A stretch of DNA of 64,000 bases from CAYYDE01 sp964470525 (GTDB lineage Bacteria; Patescibacteriota; Gracilibacteria; BD1-5; UBA6164), in assembly GCA_964470525.1 (NCBI GenBank), contig CAYYDE010000003.1, positions 1 through 64,000 of the forward strand, written 5' to 3'. How positions within the stretch are numbered: position 1 is the first letter of the stretch; every line of letters begins with the position of its first letter. Below the pieces are notes generated by a model, which worked only from the letters and a program-made list of their open reading frames with translations, made no database searches and was not told the origin of the DNA. Below are positions 1 to 8,082 of this stretch, in pieces. Made by a program: the position numbers and the translations under genes.

Positions 1-88
1 AAGCCGACTCAGTATATTAAATCTTTATCCTTTGTCAAAACTTTTTTTGTTTTTTTGATTTTTGTTCAAAAAAACATTTTTTTTGGAA

Positions 89-164
89 TGGTGGGCCTGG
101 CTGGAATTGAACCAGCGACCAATCGGTTATGAGCCGACTGCTCTAACCCCTGAGCTACAAGCCC
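89..164 (-). tRNA. tRNA with CAT anticodon, probably tRNA-Ile2 (lysidine type)
   Basis: A full cloverleaf folds on the minus strand: acceptor GGGCTTG pairs with CAGGCCC, and the T-arm is GCTGG/CCAGC. The anticodon CAT lies at 129-131, and CCA is encoded at the 3' end. Two other CAT tRNAs lie at 6969 and 7061. The first is the initiator and the second looks like elongator Met. The body of this copy resembles Ile2 tRNAs whose C34 is changed to lysidine by TilS. That identity is inferred; the tRNA itself is clear. Confidence 0.85.
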
Positions 165-180
165 CCAATTGTATCCAAAA

Positions 181-270
181 TGGCGGAAGGGATGGGATTC
201 GAACCCACGGAATCCGCGAGGATTCACTCCCTTAGCAGGGGAGCCCGTTCAGCCACTCTGGCACCCTTCC
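181..270 (-). tRNA. tRNA-Ser (GCT)
   Basis: This is a type II tRNA with a long variable arm. The acceptor starts GGAAGGG, the anticodon loop is CTGCTAA (GCT), and CCA is encoded. It reads AGC/AGU serine codons. It lies in a minus-strand run of four tRNAs. Confidence 0.93.
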
Positions 271-336
271 AAATTAATATTTACTTTTAAATAAAACAAA
301 TTAACTTTTCTACAAAGTTAATTTCTTTTTTATAAA

Positions 337-424
337 TGGCGGAGAGACAGGGATTCGAACCCTGGGTGACTTGCGCCACGACAGTTTTCAAGACTGTTCC
401 GTTCAACCGCTCTGGCATCTCTCC
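337..424 (-). tRNA. tRNA-Ser (TGA)
   Basis: This type II tRNA has acceptor GGAGAGA/TCTCTCC and anticodon loop CTTGAAA (anticodon TGA, reading UCA-family serine codons). CCA is encoded. It must not be confused with a tRNA that reads UGA codons: such a tRNA would carry anticodon TCA, and none is visible in this window. Confidence 0.93.
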
Positions 425-461
425 GTAAATAAATATCAATATTAATGTGCTTTCTTAAAAA

Positions 462-536
462 TGGCTCCCCCGACTGGATTCGAACCAGTGACCAAATGGT
501 TAACAGCCATCTACTCTACCGCTGAGCTACGGAGGA
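462..536 (-). tRNA. tRNA-Asn (GTT)
   Basis: The acceptor is TCCTCCG/CGGGGGA, the anticodon loop is CTGTTAA (GTT), and CCA is encoded. It is the first gene of the minus-strand tRNA cluster that ends near position 89. Confidence 0.93.
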
Positions 537-618
537 ATACTTAATACAAGTAATGCTTCAAAGTATTTAGAATAATATCTTGCATCTTAGTTGATATTTC
601 TTTACTTGAGCGAGAAGA

Positions 619-646
619 ATTGTATTTTTTTTTTCTGAAATGTCAA
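619..646 (-). promoter_or_regulatory. Probable promoter of the Asn-Ser-Ser-Ile2 tRNA cluster
   Basis: On the minus strand there is a -35 TTGACA (641-646) and a -10 TACAAT (619-624) with a 16-nt spacer, about 80 nt upstream of tRNA-Asn. Confidence 0.5.
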
Positions 647-689
647 AATTTTTTTATACTTTTATTTATAAATATTAAAAAGGGCTTAA

Positions 690-723
690 ATATCATATTT
701 TACGTAAAAATAAAATATGATAT
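690..723. repeat. 13-bp perfect inverted repeat, hairpin
   Basis: Left arm 690-702 and right arm 711-723 are exact reverse complements with an 8-nt loop. They are flanked by partly pairing aaagggct / agcctttc. It lies between the gyrB terminator and the tRNA promoter. It could be a second terminator; there is no gene in 537-793. Confidence 0.6.
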
Positions 724-764
724 CTTTTTCTCAGCCTTTCATATTGTTCACTTTTTTACAACAA

Positions 765-796
765 AAAAAAACTTGAAAGATTTTTCAAGTTTTTTA
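765..796 (-). terminator. Intrinsic terminator of gyrB
   Basis: An 8-bp stem (acttgaaa 771-778 / tttcaagt 783-790) has a 4-nt loop and a U tract on the minus strand. It lies at the gyrB stop codon. It is T-flanked on both sides and may work in both directions. Confidence 0.75.
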
Positions 797-2695
797 AACA
801 TCAAGATTTTTTACTGATTTTGCACGAGATTGAATAAATCTTCTTCTTGGGGCAACTTCTCATCACATCAAGATTTTAAATATTTCATCTGCTTTTTTTG
901 CATCATCAATAGTAACTTTGTACATTTTTCTCAATTCTGGATCCATAGTTGTTTCCCAAAGTTGCTCTGGATTCATTTCTCAAAGCCCTTTATATCTTTG
1001 AATATTTTCCCCAGTTACTCCATATTCAGCAATAATTTTCTCTTTTTCTTCATCAGAATATACATACCACGATTGTCTTCATTTTAATAATTTATATAAA
1101 GGTGGTTGAGCTATATAAATATATCATCCTTCTATTACTTCTCTTAAATACCTAAAAAAGAAAGTTAAAAGTAATGTTCTAATATGAGCTCCATCAACAT
1201 CAGCATCTGTCATTATAACAATTCTATGATATCTAAGTTTTGAAAGATCAAAAGTTTCTCAAACAGAAGTCCCCATTGCAATAATAAGATTTTTAATTTC
1301 TTGATTGGCAAATATTTTATCAATTCTCGCTTGTTCTGTATTTAATATTTTCCCTCTGAGCGGAAGAATTGCTTGAGTTTCTCTATTTCTTCCTTGTTTT
1401 GCAGATCAACCCGCTGAATCTCCTTCGACTATATAGAGTTCTGATTTTTCAGGAGATTTACTTGAGCAGTCTGCAAGTTTTCATGGAAGAGTCATTCACT
1501 CTAATGCTCATTTTCTGATAATAGTGTCACGAGCAGCACGAGCAGCAAGACGAGCTTTTGCAGCAAGAAAAACTTTTTCAATAATTGATTTTGCCGTTGT
1601 TGGATTTTCTTCTAGAAATTCTCATAACTTTTCTGAGAACACTGAATCTACTGCTCCTCTTGCTTCTGGAGTTCAAAGTTTTGATTTGGTTTGTCATTCA
1701 AATTGAGGATCAACCACTTTTACAGAAATTACAGCAGTCAATCATTCAACCACATCTTCATTCGTAAGATTTTGATCTTTTTCTTTTAAAATTCCTTTAT
1801 CTCTTGCATATTTGTTAATAGTTCTTGTGAGAGCTGTTCTGAAACCAACCATATGAGAACCTCCTTCTGGAGTATGAATATTATTTACAAAAGAAATGAT
1901 ATTATTTGAAAATTCTTTATTAAATTGAAAGGAAGCTTCTACAAGAATTTCATTTTTTTCTTTTTCAACATAAAAAACATCTCCTAGTGTTTCTTCAGTT
2001 TTGTTGAGAAAGTTTACATATGATTTAATTCCTCATTCAAAATAAAATTTATATTTTTCTCCTGATCTTTCATCATGAATAATGAGAGTAATACCTTTTG
2101 TTAAATATGCTTGTTGTCTCAATCTATTTACAATCGTTTTATATTGAAACTCTGTAGTTGTTTTAAAAATTTCAGCATCTGGCCAAAATTGTATAATAGT
2201 TCCTGTTTTATCTGATTTCCCAATTACTTGAATATCTCATTCTGTTACTCATTTATTAAATGCTTGAAAAAATATTTTTCCTTCTCTATGAACTGTTGCT
2301 TCCATACGAGTAGAAAGAGCATTTACTACAGAAGATCAAACTCCATGTAATCATCCTGAAACCTTATATCCTCCTCAACCAAATTTTCATCCAGCATGAA
2401 GAACCGTTAAAATTGTTTCAAGAGAAGATTTTCCAGTTTTTGGATGAACTGCTGTAGGAATTCATCTTCCGTTATCTTCAACCATACAACTTCCATCAAC
2501 TCCAAGAGTCAAAGTAATCGTATCACAATGACCAGCCATTGCTTCATCGATTGAATTATCTACAATTTCCCAAACAAGGTGATGGAGTCATCTTTCATCA
2601 GTAGAACCAATATACATTCATGGTCTTTTTCTTACCGGCTCAAGTCATTCAAGGACTTGTATGCTCTCAGCTCAATAATTTTGTTGTTCAGACAT
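794..2695 (-). CDS. gyrB: DNA gyrase subunit B
   Basis: The 633-residue protein is the ATPase subunit of type IIA topoisomerase, which with GyrA supercoils DNA using ATP. The GHKL ATPase motifs are visible: NSIDEA near residue 43, DNGRGIP, and GLHGVG. The C-terminal TOPRIM domain has EGDSAGGSAKQGR and DADVDGAH, followed by GLGEMNPEQLWETTMDP, which favours GyrB over ParE. The frame is open only if TGA is read as Gly; several TGA codons fall in the conserved ATPase and TOPRIM glycines. It starts at ATG (MSEQQNYG) with no clear Shine-Dalgarno, transcribed alone toward the tRNA cluster. gyrA is not in this window. Confidence 0.96.
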
Positions 2696-2727
2696 ATTTT
2701 TACAGAAATTAGATTTTAATCGTTTTT

Positions 2728-2755
2728 AATATATAGGTTTTGGGAAAGAAATCAA
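2728..2755 (-). promoter_or_regulatory. Possible gyrB promoter
   Basis: On the minus strand, TTGATT (2750-2755), a 16-nt spacer and TATATT (2728-2733) lie 33 nt upstream of the gyrB ATG. The match is imperfect. Confidence 0.35.
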
Positions 2756-2812
2756 GTTTTTTGATATGAATAGTAAATTCGCCTTTATAAGGAAATAAAA
2801 AATCAAGATCTT

Positions 2813-2840
2813 TTGACAAAAATAATTATTTCAATATACT
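2813..2840 (+). promoter_or_regulatory. Promoter of the MarR-type regulator
   Basis: TTGACA (2813-2818), a 16-nt spacer and TATACT (2835-2840) lie 34 nt upstream of the ATG. Confidence 0.5.
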
Positions 2841-2874
2841 TGATTAGTCAACTATTTATCAATAATTATTTTTT

Positions 2875-3300
2875 ATGACTCAAAATATAAATTTATTTTT
2901 GAATATAGCAAAAATGTACGCTATATTATCAAAAAGCCTTGACAGCAAACTTGGGGGAATTTGATTTAACGATTTTATCGTTTTATATTATTTAAGTAAA
3001 GCACCTGAAAAAAAACTCAAAAGAATTGAGCTTGCAGAAAAAGTATGACTCACTGCCTCAGGAGTAACAAGACTTCTATTACCGATGGAAAAAATATGAC
3101 TTATAAAAAAAGAATCAAATCCAAATGATGCAAGAATAAGTTACGTTATACTCGCATCTGGTTGAGAGAATCTCTTACACGAAGCTTTAGAAAGGATAGA
3201 AATATTTTCTCAAGATGTTATATGAGAAATTAAAGATGAAGAAATTCAGATAACAAATAAAATTATCTCAGAAATAAGAGGAAAAATTATGTGGAAATAA
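2875..3300 (+). CDS. MarR-family transcriptional regulator
   Basis: This 141-residue protein has a winged helix-turn-helix of MarR type. A helical N-terminus carries GFNDFIVLYYLSKAP, then the recognition region (AEKVGLTASGVTRLLLPMEK, about residues 54-73) and the wing (ESNPNDARISYV). The C-terminal helix would make the dimer. MarR proteins usually repress a nearby gene and release DNA on ligand binding. No divergent partner is obvious apart from gyrB upstream, so the target is unknown. Several glycines, including those at the turn of the HTH, are TGA. The gene is monocistronic and ends at a hairpin shared with prfA. Confidence 0.85.
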
Positions 3301-3320
3301 TATTTCAAACCTCACTCAAC

Positions 3321-3356
3321 AATAAAAATCTCACGGAAATCCGTGAGATTTTTATT
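3321..3356. terminator. Bidirectional terminator between the MarR gene and prfA
   Basis: A 17-bp perfect inverted repeat (3321-3337 / 3340-3356) with A and T tracts on both sides serves two converging genes. Its right edge touches the prfA stop codon. Confidence 0.85.
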
Positions 3357-4435
3357 TATGCATTTCATTTTCCAGCTGCTTCTAATTTTGCTTGTTCATC
3401 AGCAATTGCAAGAGCATCAACAATAGGGGAAAGTTTTCCTGTCATTACAATTGGAATTCAAGAAAAATTTTGTCCAATACGGTGATCAGTAATTCTATCT
3501 TGAGGATAATTATACGTTCTGATTTTTTCACTTCTTTCTCATGAACCTACTTGTGCAAGACGAGCTTCTCATCTTTCTTGAGCTCTTTTTTCTTCTTCTA
3601 CTGCATAAATTTTTGATCTGAGAATTTGATATGCTTTTTCTTTATTTTTGTGTTGTGATCTTCCATCCTGACAAAACACTGAAATTCCTGTTGGAATATG
3701 AGTCATATGAATAGCTGAATCTGTTTTATTTACATGTTGTCATCCAGCACCTGAGGCACGAGTTGCTTTGATTTCTAAATCTGATTCTTTGAGATCAATA
3801 TCAAGCTCATCAACTTCTGGCATGATTGCAACTGTGATAGTTGAGGTATGCACTCTCCCTTTTGATTCTGTTTCTGGAATTCTTTGCACTCTATGCACTC
3901 AAGATTCATATTTAAATCTTGCGTATGCTCATTCTCATTTCACTTCAAACATAATTTCTTTTATTCATCATGTTTCATTGAGACTTTGTTCAGAAATTTC
4001 TGTTTTAAATCATTCATTTTCAGCAAATAACATATATGCTTTTGTAAGTTCTGCTGCAAATAAAGAAGCTTCATCTCATCAAGCTGCTGCTCTTACTTCA
4101 ACAATAATATTTTTATCATCATCTCTATCTTTTGGAAGAAGTGCAAATTTAATTTTTTCTTCTAAATCGGCAATTTTTTCTTCTGATTCATCTTTTTGCA
4201 TTTTTGCAAGTTCTCTCATTTCTTCATCTTTTTCTGCGTATAACATATCTACAGCTTCCTGAAGCGCTTGGTGAGAACTTTTATATTCTTTGTAAAGTTC
4301 TACTGCTTGTGAAATTTGTTTTTTTCTTGCAGAAACCTCTCTCACTTTTTTTTGATCTTTAAAAATTTCAGGATTTGAAAGTTCTTGTTCTAATTTTTCA
4401 TACTCTCCAACGAGATTATCAAGATTGAATTTCAT
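3356..4435 (-). CDS. prfA: Peptide chain release factor 1
   Basis: RF1 (359 residues) recognises UAA and UAG and triggers peptide release on the ribosome. The anticodon-like PxT motif is PET (residues 187-189, in HRVQRIPETES), which marks RF1 rather than the SPF of RF2. The GGQ hydrolysis motif is at 231-233, and its second glycine codon is TGA. Other in-frame TGA pairs encode the GG of RAAAGGDEA and of NETGGIKE. The product ends GK-Gly(TGA)-N-A, so the chain may have been extended past an ancestral UGA stop. A structured RNA with its own terminator lies just upstream. In code-25 organisms RF2 is expected to be absent; none is seen here. Confidence 0.96.
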
Positions 4436-4481
4436 ATTTATATTCTTTAATTTTAAATTTGCATTATTTTATAAAAAAAAC

Positions 4482-4508
4482 AAAAAAAAGCAATTTTTGC
4501 TTTTTTTT
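4482..4508 (-). terminator. Terminator hairpin 47 nt upstream of prfA
   Basis: On the minus strand, a stem of about 12 bp (A-tract plus GCAA / TTGC plus T-tract) with a small A-rich loop ends in eight Ts. It lies between the structured RNA and the prfA start, so it either ends a free RNA or attenuates prfA. Confidence 0.7.
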
Positions 4509-4695
4509 GTTTTTTATTTTTGATTTGTAAATAAAATGGAGAAAGCAACTTTGCTTTACAAAACCAGCATGAATTTTTTACGATTCCATATTGAGTCTTA
4601 AGTTGATTTCTCCAACTATTTCTCAATATGCAACAAAAAACTTGCAAAATGCTCGTAAAAATATCTAAAATAGATAAAAACTGGGATGTAAAGCA
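4484..4695 (-). ncRNA. Structured RNA, either an independent ncRNA or a leader/attenuator of prfA
   Basis: Three separate perfect 9-bp helices nest within about 140 nt. P1 is 4687-4695 with 4552-4560 (extended by 4681-4684 with 4564-4567). P2 is 4653-4661 with 4575-4583. P3 is 4622-4630 with 4587-4595, enclosing a 5-bp stem (4613-4617 with 4601-4605). A small hairpin (4662-4667/4671-4676) sits between P1 and P2. The 3' strand of P1 can instead pair locally with 4541-4549 to form a rival hairpin. A good promoter places the start almost exactly at the first P1 base, and a terminator follows. I do not recognise the family: it lacks 6S, tmRNA, SRP or RNase P signatures that I can identify. Confidence 0.6.
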
Positions 4696-4700
4696 CAAGT

Positions 4701-4727
4701 ATTATATAAAAAATTCAAAATTATCAA
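4701..4727 (-). promoter_or_regulatory. Promoter of the structured RNA and possibly prfA
   Basis: On the minus strand, TTGATA (4722-4727), a 15-nt spacer and TATAAT (4701-4706) predict a start about 7 nt downstream, near 4694, which coincides with the 5' end of helix P1. Confidence 0.5.
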
Positions 4728-4731
4728 AATA

Positions 4732-4761
4732 AAAAGTTGAGAAAAATTATCCTCAACTTTT
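4732..4761 (-). terminator. Intrinsic terminator, probably the original end of obgE
   Basis: A 10-bp stem (4732-4741 / 4752-4761) ends in T on the minus strand. It directly follows the decayed second copy of the obgE tail, so it is likely the terminator obgE had before denV arrived. Confidence 0.7.
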
Positions 4762-4857
4762 TTTCTACAAATTAAATTTTAATTTATTTAATTCAATGAG
4801 TTTTTCACCAATTTTACTTTTGAGGTAAAATTATTTTCATCACTTTCTCTTTCAAAA
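4761..4857 (-). pseudogene. Decayed duplicate of the obgE 3' end
   Basis: About 96 nt match the last codons of obgE (5272-5371) with scattered substitutions and a missing A in a run, which shifts the frame. Both copies end with the same codons, followed by TAG and tttt. The copy has no start codon and no gene body. With the true obgE end it brackets denV as a direct repeat, so it is best read as the scar of the event that placed denV here. Confidence 0.8.
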
Positions 4858-4883
4858 AACCTCTAAATATCGAGAGGTTTTTT
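4854..4883 (-). terminator. Terminator overlapping the denV stop codon
   Basis: The arms aaaaaacctct (4854-4864) and agaggtttttt (4873-4883) form the stem. The last codons and stop of denV lie inside the hairpin. Confidence 0.7.
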
Positions 4884-5261
4884 ATAAAATTTATAAAATA
4901 ATGGTTTTGCATCTATTTTTTCTTGAATCCTCTTTTTTGAAATCTCTATATCATCTTGACTTGGAGTAAAATCTCAAAAAAGAGAAGATGGTATATTATC
5001 AAAATTTGTAATATAATTTTCAACATCAAATCATCTTTTTTTACACTCTTGATATAAATCAATATATCTTTGTTTCAAAAAACCAAGTTTATTATAGAAA
5101 AATTTTACATGTCCTGTTCAAAGAGTAAAATGTATAGGAATATTATCAAAATTCACTTTTCATTTTTGAATCATACTTGGAATTCGTTTCAGCTCTCTAT
5201 GTTCTGCTAAAAGATGTTGATCAGTAAGTTTTTCAACTGGAATAAGATTGATGCGTGTCAT
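4863..5261 (-). CDS. denV: Pyrimidine dimer DNA glycosylase / AP lyase (T4 endonuclease V family)
   Basis: This 132-residue protein matches phage T4 DenV along its whole length. It cuts the N-glycosyl bond of UV-induced pyrimidine dimers and then the abasic site. The residues known to matter in T4 are all present at the same numbers: Thr2 (nucleophile), Arg3, Arg22, Glu23 and Arg26, in MTRINL and AEHRELKR. Later blocks GHVKFFYNKLGFLKQR and the FYKFYKKP end also match. Only the glycines GKV, GTG, KRG and FGD use TGA, so it has been adapted to this genome's code. It starts 11 nt after the obgE stop and probably shares its transcript. The family is patchy in bacteria and common in phages, which suggests transfer. 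Confidence 0.93.
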
Positions 5262-5275
5262 ATTTGAAAACTTTT

Positions 5276-6643
5276 CTACAAATTAAATTTTAATTTATTC
5301 AGTTCAATAATTTTCTCACCAATTTTTACTTTTGGAGTAAAATCATTTTCATCACTTTCTCATTCAAAAAAGAAACTATTATCAACTTCTTCATTTGCAA
5401 GAATAGCAGAAAGTTTTGATTCAATTTTTTTGATAACTCCAAGTTTTTCAAGAACATCATACACTCTCATCACAGCTTCAGGATTTTGAAAATCCGTCAT
5501 TCTTACAATTTGTTCTAATCTTTTTCCAGAAGCAGAGAAAATATAATCTCATAAATATTCAAAAGAAATATTTCTTGGATCATCTTCTTCACGCAAATCA
5601 ATTACTTTTAATTCTTCTTGATTAATAAATATATCTTCTTTATTATATTGCCAAGCTGTTGTATAATTGGTAATCAAATGATCTTTTAATTCATCAACTC
5701 ATTCTCATGTTGCAGAAGAAATAACAAATGTTTGCTTTTTTCAAAATCTTTTTTGAAATTCTCATACGATAAATTGTTTCATTTCTTCATCAAGTAAATC
5801 TCATTTTGAAAAAACAATAATTTCCTGCTTTTCCAAAAGTTCAGGGTTAAATTGACCAAGTTCAAAACGAATATTTTCATAATCTTCTAACAATTGATCT
5901 AATCTATATAAATCAAGCAAATGAAGTAAAACTTTCGTTCTTTCAATATGTTTTAAAAATTCTATTCCAAGTCATTTTCACTGACTTGCTCACGGAATAA
6001 GTCAAGGAACATCCTCTAAAACAAGAGATTTATTTTTATGATCTAACACTCATAAATTTGGAATCAATGTTGTAAATGGATAATCTCCAATTTTTGGTTT
6101 TACATTGGTAACTGTTCCAATAAAAGTTGACTTTCCTGAGCTTGGAACACCAATAATCCCAATATCAGCAACCAATTTCAATTCTAAAATAACCTCTTGT
6201 TCTTCTCAAATATCTCATAATTCAGCAAAACCTGGAGCTTGTCTCGTACTTGAGGTAAAATGTGCATTTCAAAAACCACCTCTTCATCATTGACATAAGA
6301 GGTATAACATATTTTCCTGATCAAGATCAATAATGATTTCTCACGTTTGTGCATTTTTGACAAGAGTTCCAACAGGAACATTTACAATAAGATCTTCTCC
6401 TCTTGCTCCATGCATCAGTTCACTTCCTCACTTTACTCCATCACGAGCTGATAACACTTTTTTGTTTCTAAAGTCTGAAAGTGTATTGATATTTCTTGAT
6501 GTTTTTAAGAAAACATTTCATCCATGTCACCCATCTCCTCACCGAGGTCATCCGTTTGGAACACATTTTTCTCTTCTCCAAGAAACAAGCCCATCTCATC
6601 ACTTTCCAGCTTTCAGTAAAATTTTTATTTCATCGATAAACAT
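5276..6643 (-). CDS. obgE: GTPase Obg/CgtA
   Basis: This 455-residue GTPase is involved in late assembly of the 50S subunit and in stress control. The glycine-rich Obg fold occupies about residues 1-160 (MFIDEIKILLKAGKGGDG, then NGGPRGGDGGHGG, many glycines being TGA). The G domain starts at GVPSSGKST, with YPFTT (switch I), EDVPGL and FSKGD (an NKxD variant). Its C-terminal extension is a little longer than the minimum for the family. The frame needs TGA = Gly throughout. denV follows directly, and the last 90 nt of the gene recur downstream of denV. Confidence 0.95.
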
Positions 6644-6758
6644 TTGATTGTATTTAATAATTAGAAAATATTCTGAAAGTTCGTTCAAAAATTATTCTAT
6701 TTTCCGAAACGGATTTTTTATGAATTTTCATCAACGCTATTATATTTAAAAAAAAAAT

Positions 6759-6785
6759 TTGACAAGATAAAATTTTATATATAAT
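6759..6785 (+). promoter_or_regulatory. Promoter of the Glu-fMet-Met tRNA cluster
   Basis: TTGACA (6759-6764), a 15-nt spacer and TATAAT (6780-6785) lie 30 nt upstream of tRNA-Glu. This is one of the best consensus matches in the window. Confidence 0.6.
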
Positions 6786-6815
6786 GATGAGGCTTTCAAA
6801 ATTGAAGAGTTTTAT

Positions 6816-6890
6816 GCTGCTATCGTCTAGTGGTTAGGACATCGGGTTTTCATCCCGGTAACCGGAGTTCGATTCTCCGTAGCAGTGCCA
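6816..6890 (+). tRNA. tRNA-Glu (TTC)
   Basis: Acceptor GCTGCTA/TAGCAGT, anticodon loop TTTTCAT (TTC), and an encoded CCA. The first pair is G1-U72. Confidence 0.93.
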
Positions 6891-6968
6891 AATATGTTAT
6901 TCTATAAAATGCAAAATATAAATTAAGGCTTTTTTTTAAGAATTCGTTTGTATTTTGCATTTTTCTAT

Positions 6969-7043
6969 CGCGGAGTAGAGAAGTGGCATCTCGCAAGGCT
7001 CATAACCTTGAGGTCGCAGGTTCGATTCCTGCCTCCGCAACCA
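6969..7043 (+). tRNA. Initiator tRNA-fMet (CAT)
   Basis: The acceptor CGCGGAG/CTCCGCA leaves a C1-A72 mismatch, the mark of bacterial initiator tRNA that allows formylation. The anticodon stem is CAAGG/CCTTG, so only two of the three usual G-C pairs next to the loop are kept. CCA is encoded. fmt, the formylase, lies at 51938. Confidence 0.93.
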
Positions 7044-7060
7044 AAAAAATCACTACCTAT

Positions 7061-7137
7061 GTCAGTGTAGCTCAGTTGGTTAGAGCGCAGGATTCATATC
7101 CCTGAGGTCGGTGGTTCAATTCCACTCACTGATACCA
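7061..7137 (+). tRNA. tRNA-Met elongator (CAT)
   Basis: Acceptor GTCAGTG/CACTGAT, anticodon loop TTCATAT, T-arm GGTGG/CCACT and an encoded CCA. The CAGGA/CCCTG anticodon stem has an A-C mismatch at its base. The body resembles elongator Met. Confidence 0.85.
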
Positions 7138-7150
7138 TAAATTAAAAATA

Positions 7151-7180
7151 AAAAATCACTAAGGAAACTTAGTGATTTTT
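7151..7180 (+). terminator. Terminator of the tRNA cluster
   Basis: A 13-bp stem (aaaaatcactaag / cttagtgattttt) is capped by a GAAA tetraloop. Confidence 0.85.
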
Positions 7181-7291
7181 GTTTACACAAAAATATAATA
7201 GACATTTTGGACAACTTTTAAAAAATAAAATTTGAAAAAAAAATCTTTTTGTGTATGCTCAAAGAGAGTTTATTTTATTATAGACAAATTT

Positions 7292-7855
7292 ATGTACAAA
7301 ATTACTCGTGAACAAGCTTCTGAAGAATTAAATATGTCTACCAGAAGTATTGATAGATATATAAGAAGTGGGAAATTAAGATCAAAAAAAGAATGAAAAA
7401 TTGTCTATATTCACCAAAGTGATATAGAAAAACTTCAATGAAAAAACTCTCATCAAGAAATTATTGTCAAAGATAAAAATATAAAGAAAACTTCTTCTTG
7501 ATTTGAAAAAAAAGAAATTATTCCTCAAAGTCATAATTCTCATCTTGATCAAGTATATTATGATCTAAAAAATGAATTAAAAGAAAAAGATTTTGAAATA
7601 AAAAAACTCAATATAGAAATTGGAAAAATGCAGGAAATTGTAAAAAATAGTATTTCTCTCATTGATTATAAAAAATCTCACTTTCTTTTAGAGGAATCCA
7701 AAAGTGGACTCACTATTGAATTAGAACAAATTAAAAAAGAATTAGAGAAAAAAGAAGGAGAAATCAAAGAAGAAAGGAAGCTCAATTATATTATGATTAC
7801 TGTCACTTGCATATTATTCTTTATAATTTTGTGAATCTGGTTTATAAAAATATAA
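7292..7855 (+). CDS. Membrane-anchored helix-turn-helix protein
   Basis: This 187-residue protein has three parts. Residues 1-50 look like a MerR/excisionase-type HTH (ITREQASEELNMSTRSIDRY). Residues 85-160 are a charged coiled coil (KNELKEKDFEIKKLNIEIGK and later heptads). A single membrane helix near residues 168-185 ends the chain (MITVTCILFFIILG). The layout suggests a DNA-binding or nucleoid-tethering protein held at the membrane. I do not recognise a named family. It sits alone between two tRNA units and has its own terminator. Confidence 0.75.
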
Positions 7856-7858
7856 AAA

Positions 7859-7885
7859 GATTATGATAGAATCATAATCTTTCTT
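7859..7885 (+). terminator. Terminator after the HTH-membrane gene
   Basis: Stem gattatgat / atcataatc with a 3-nt loop, followed by a short T tract. Confidence 0.65.
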
Positions 7886-7886
7886 T

Positions 7887-7960
7887 GTCCTCGTAGTTCA
7901 GTGGAAGAACAACTCCCTCCTAAGGAGTAAACACAAGTTCGATCCTTGTCGAGGATACCA
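7887..7960 (+). tRNA. tRNA-Arg (CCT)
   Basis: Acceptor GTCCTCG/CGAGGAT, anticodon stem ACTCC/GGAGT around loop CTCCTAA (anticodon CCT, reading AGG), and an encoded CCA. Confidence 0.92.
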
Positions 7961-8082
7961 TCAGATAAATTTTAAAACATATTTTTGAAAAAAATCAAAA
8001 CAATATTTTTTTTAAAGTTTGAAAATATTTTTTGTTTGCATATAATTATCAAACATTATTTTATAATTTTATACTACCATAT

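Noticed and set aside
337..424. tRNA with TGA in the anticodon as the decoder of UGA codons
   Set aside because: Anticodon TGA reads UCA serine codons. The UGA decoder needs anticodon TCA and is not in this window.
3768..4262. 164-codon frame on the plus strand inside prfA
   Set aside because: It is antisense to the conserved RF1 frame and has no start signal or family match.
4453..4698. 81-codon frame on the minus strand upstream of prfA
   Set aside because: It overlaps the three nested helices and the terminator, runs into homopolymer Lys/Phe codons, and has no family features. The region is better explained as RNA.
6333..6647. 104-codon frame on the plus strand inside obgE
   Set aside because: It is antisense to the glycine-rich Obg domain, which fully explains the open frame.
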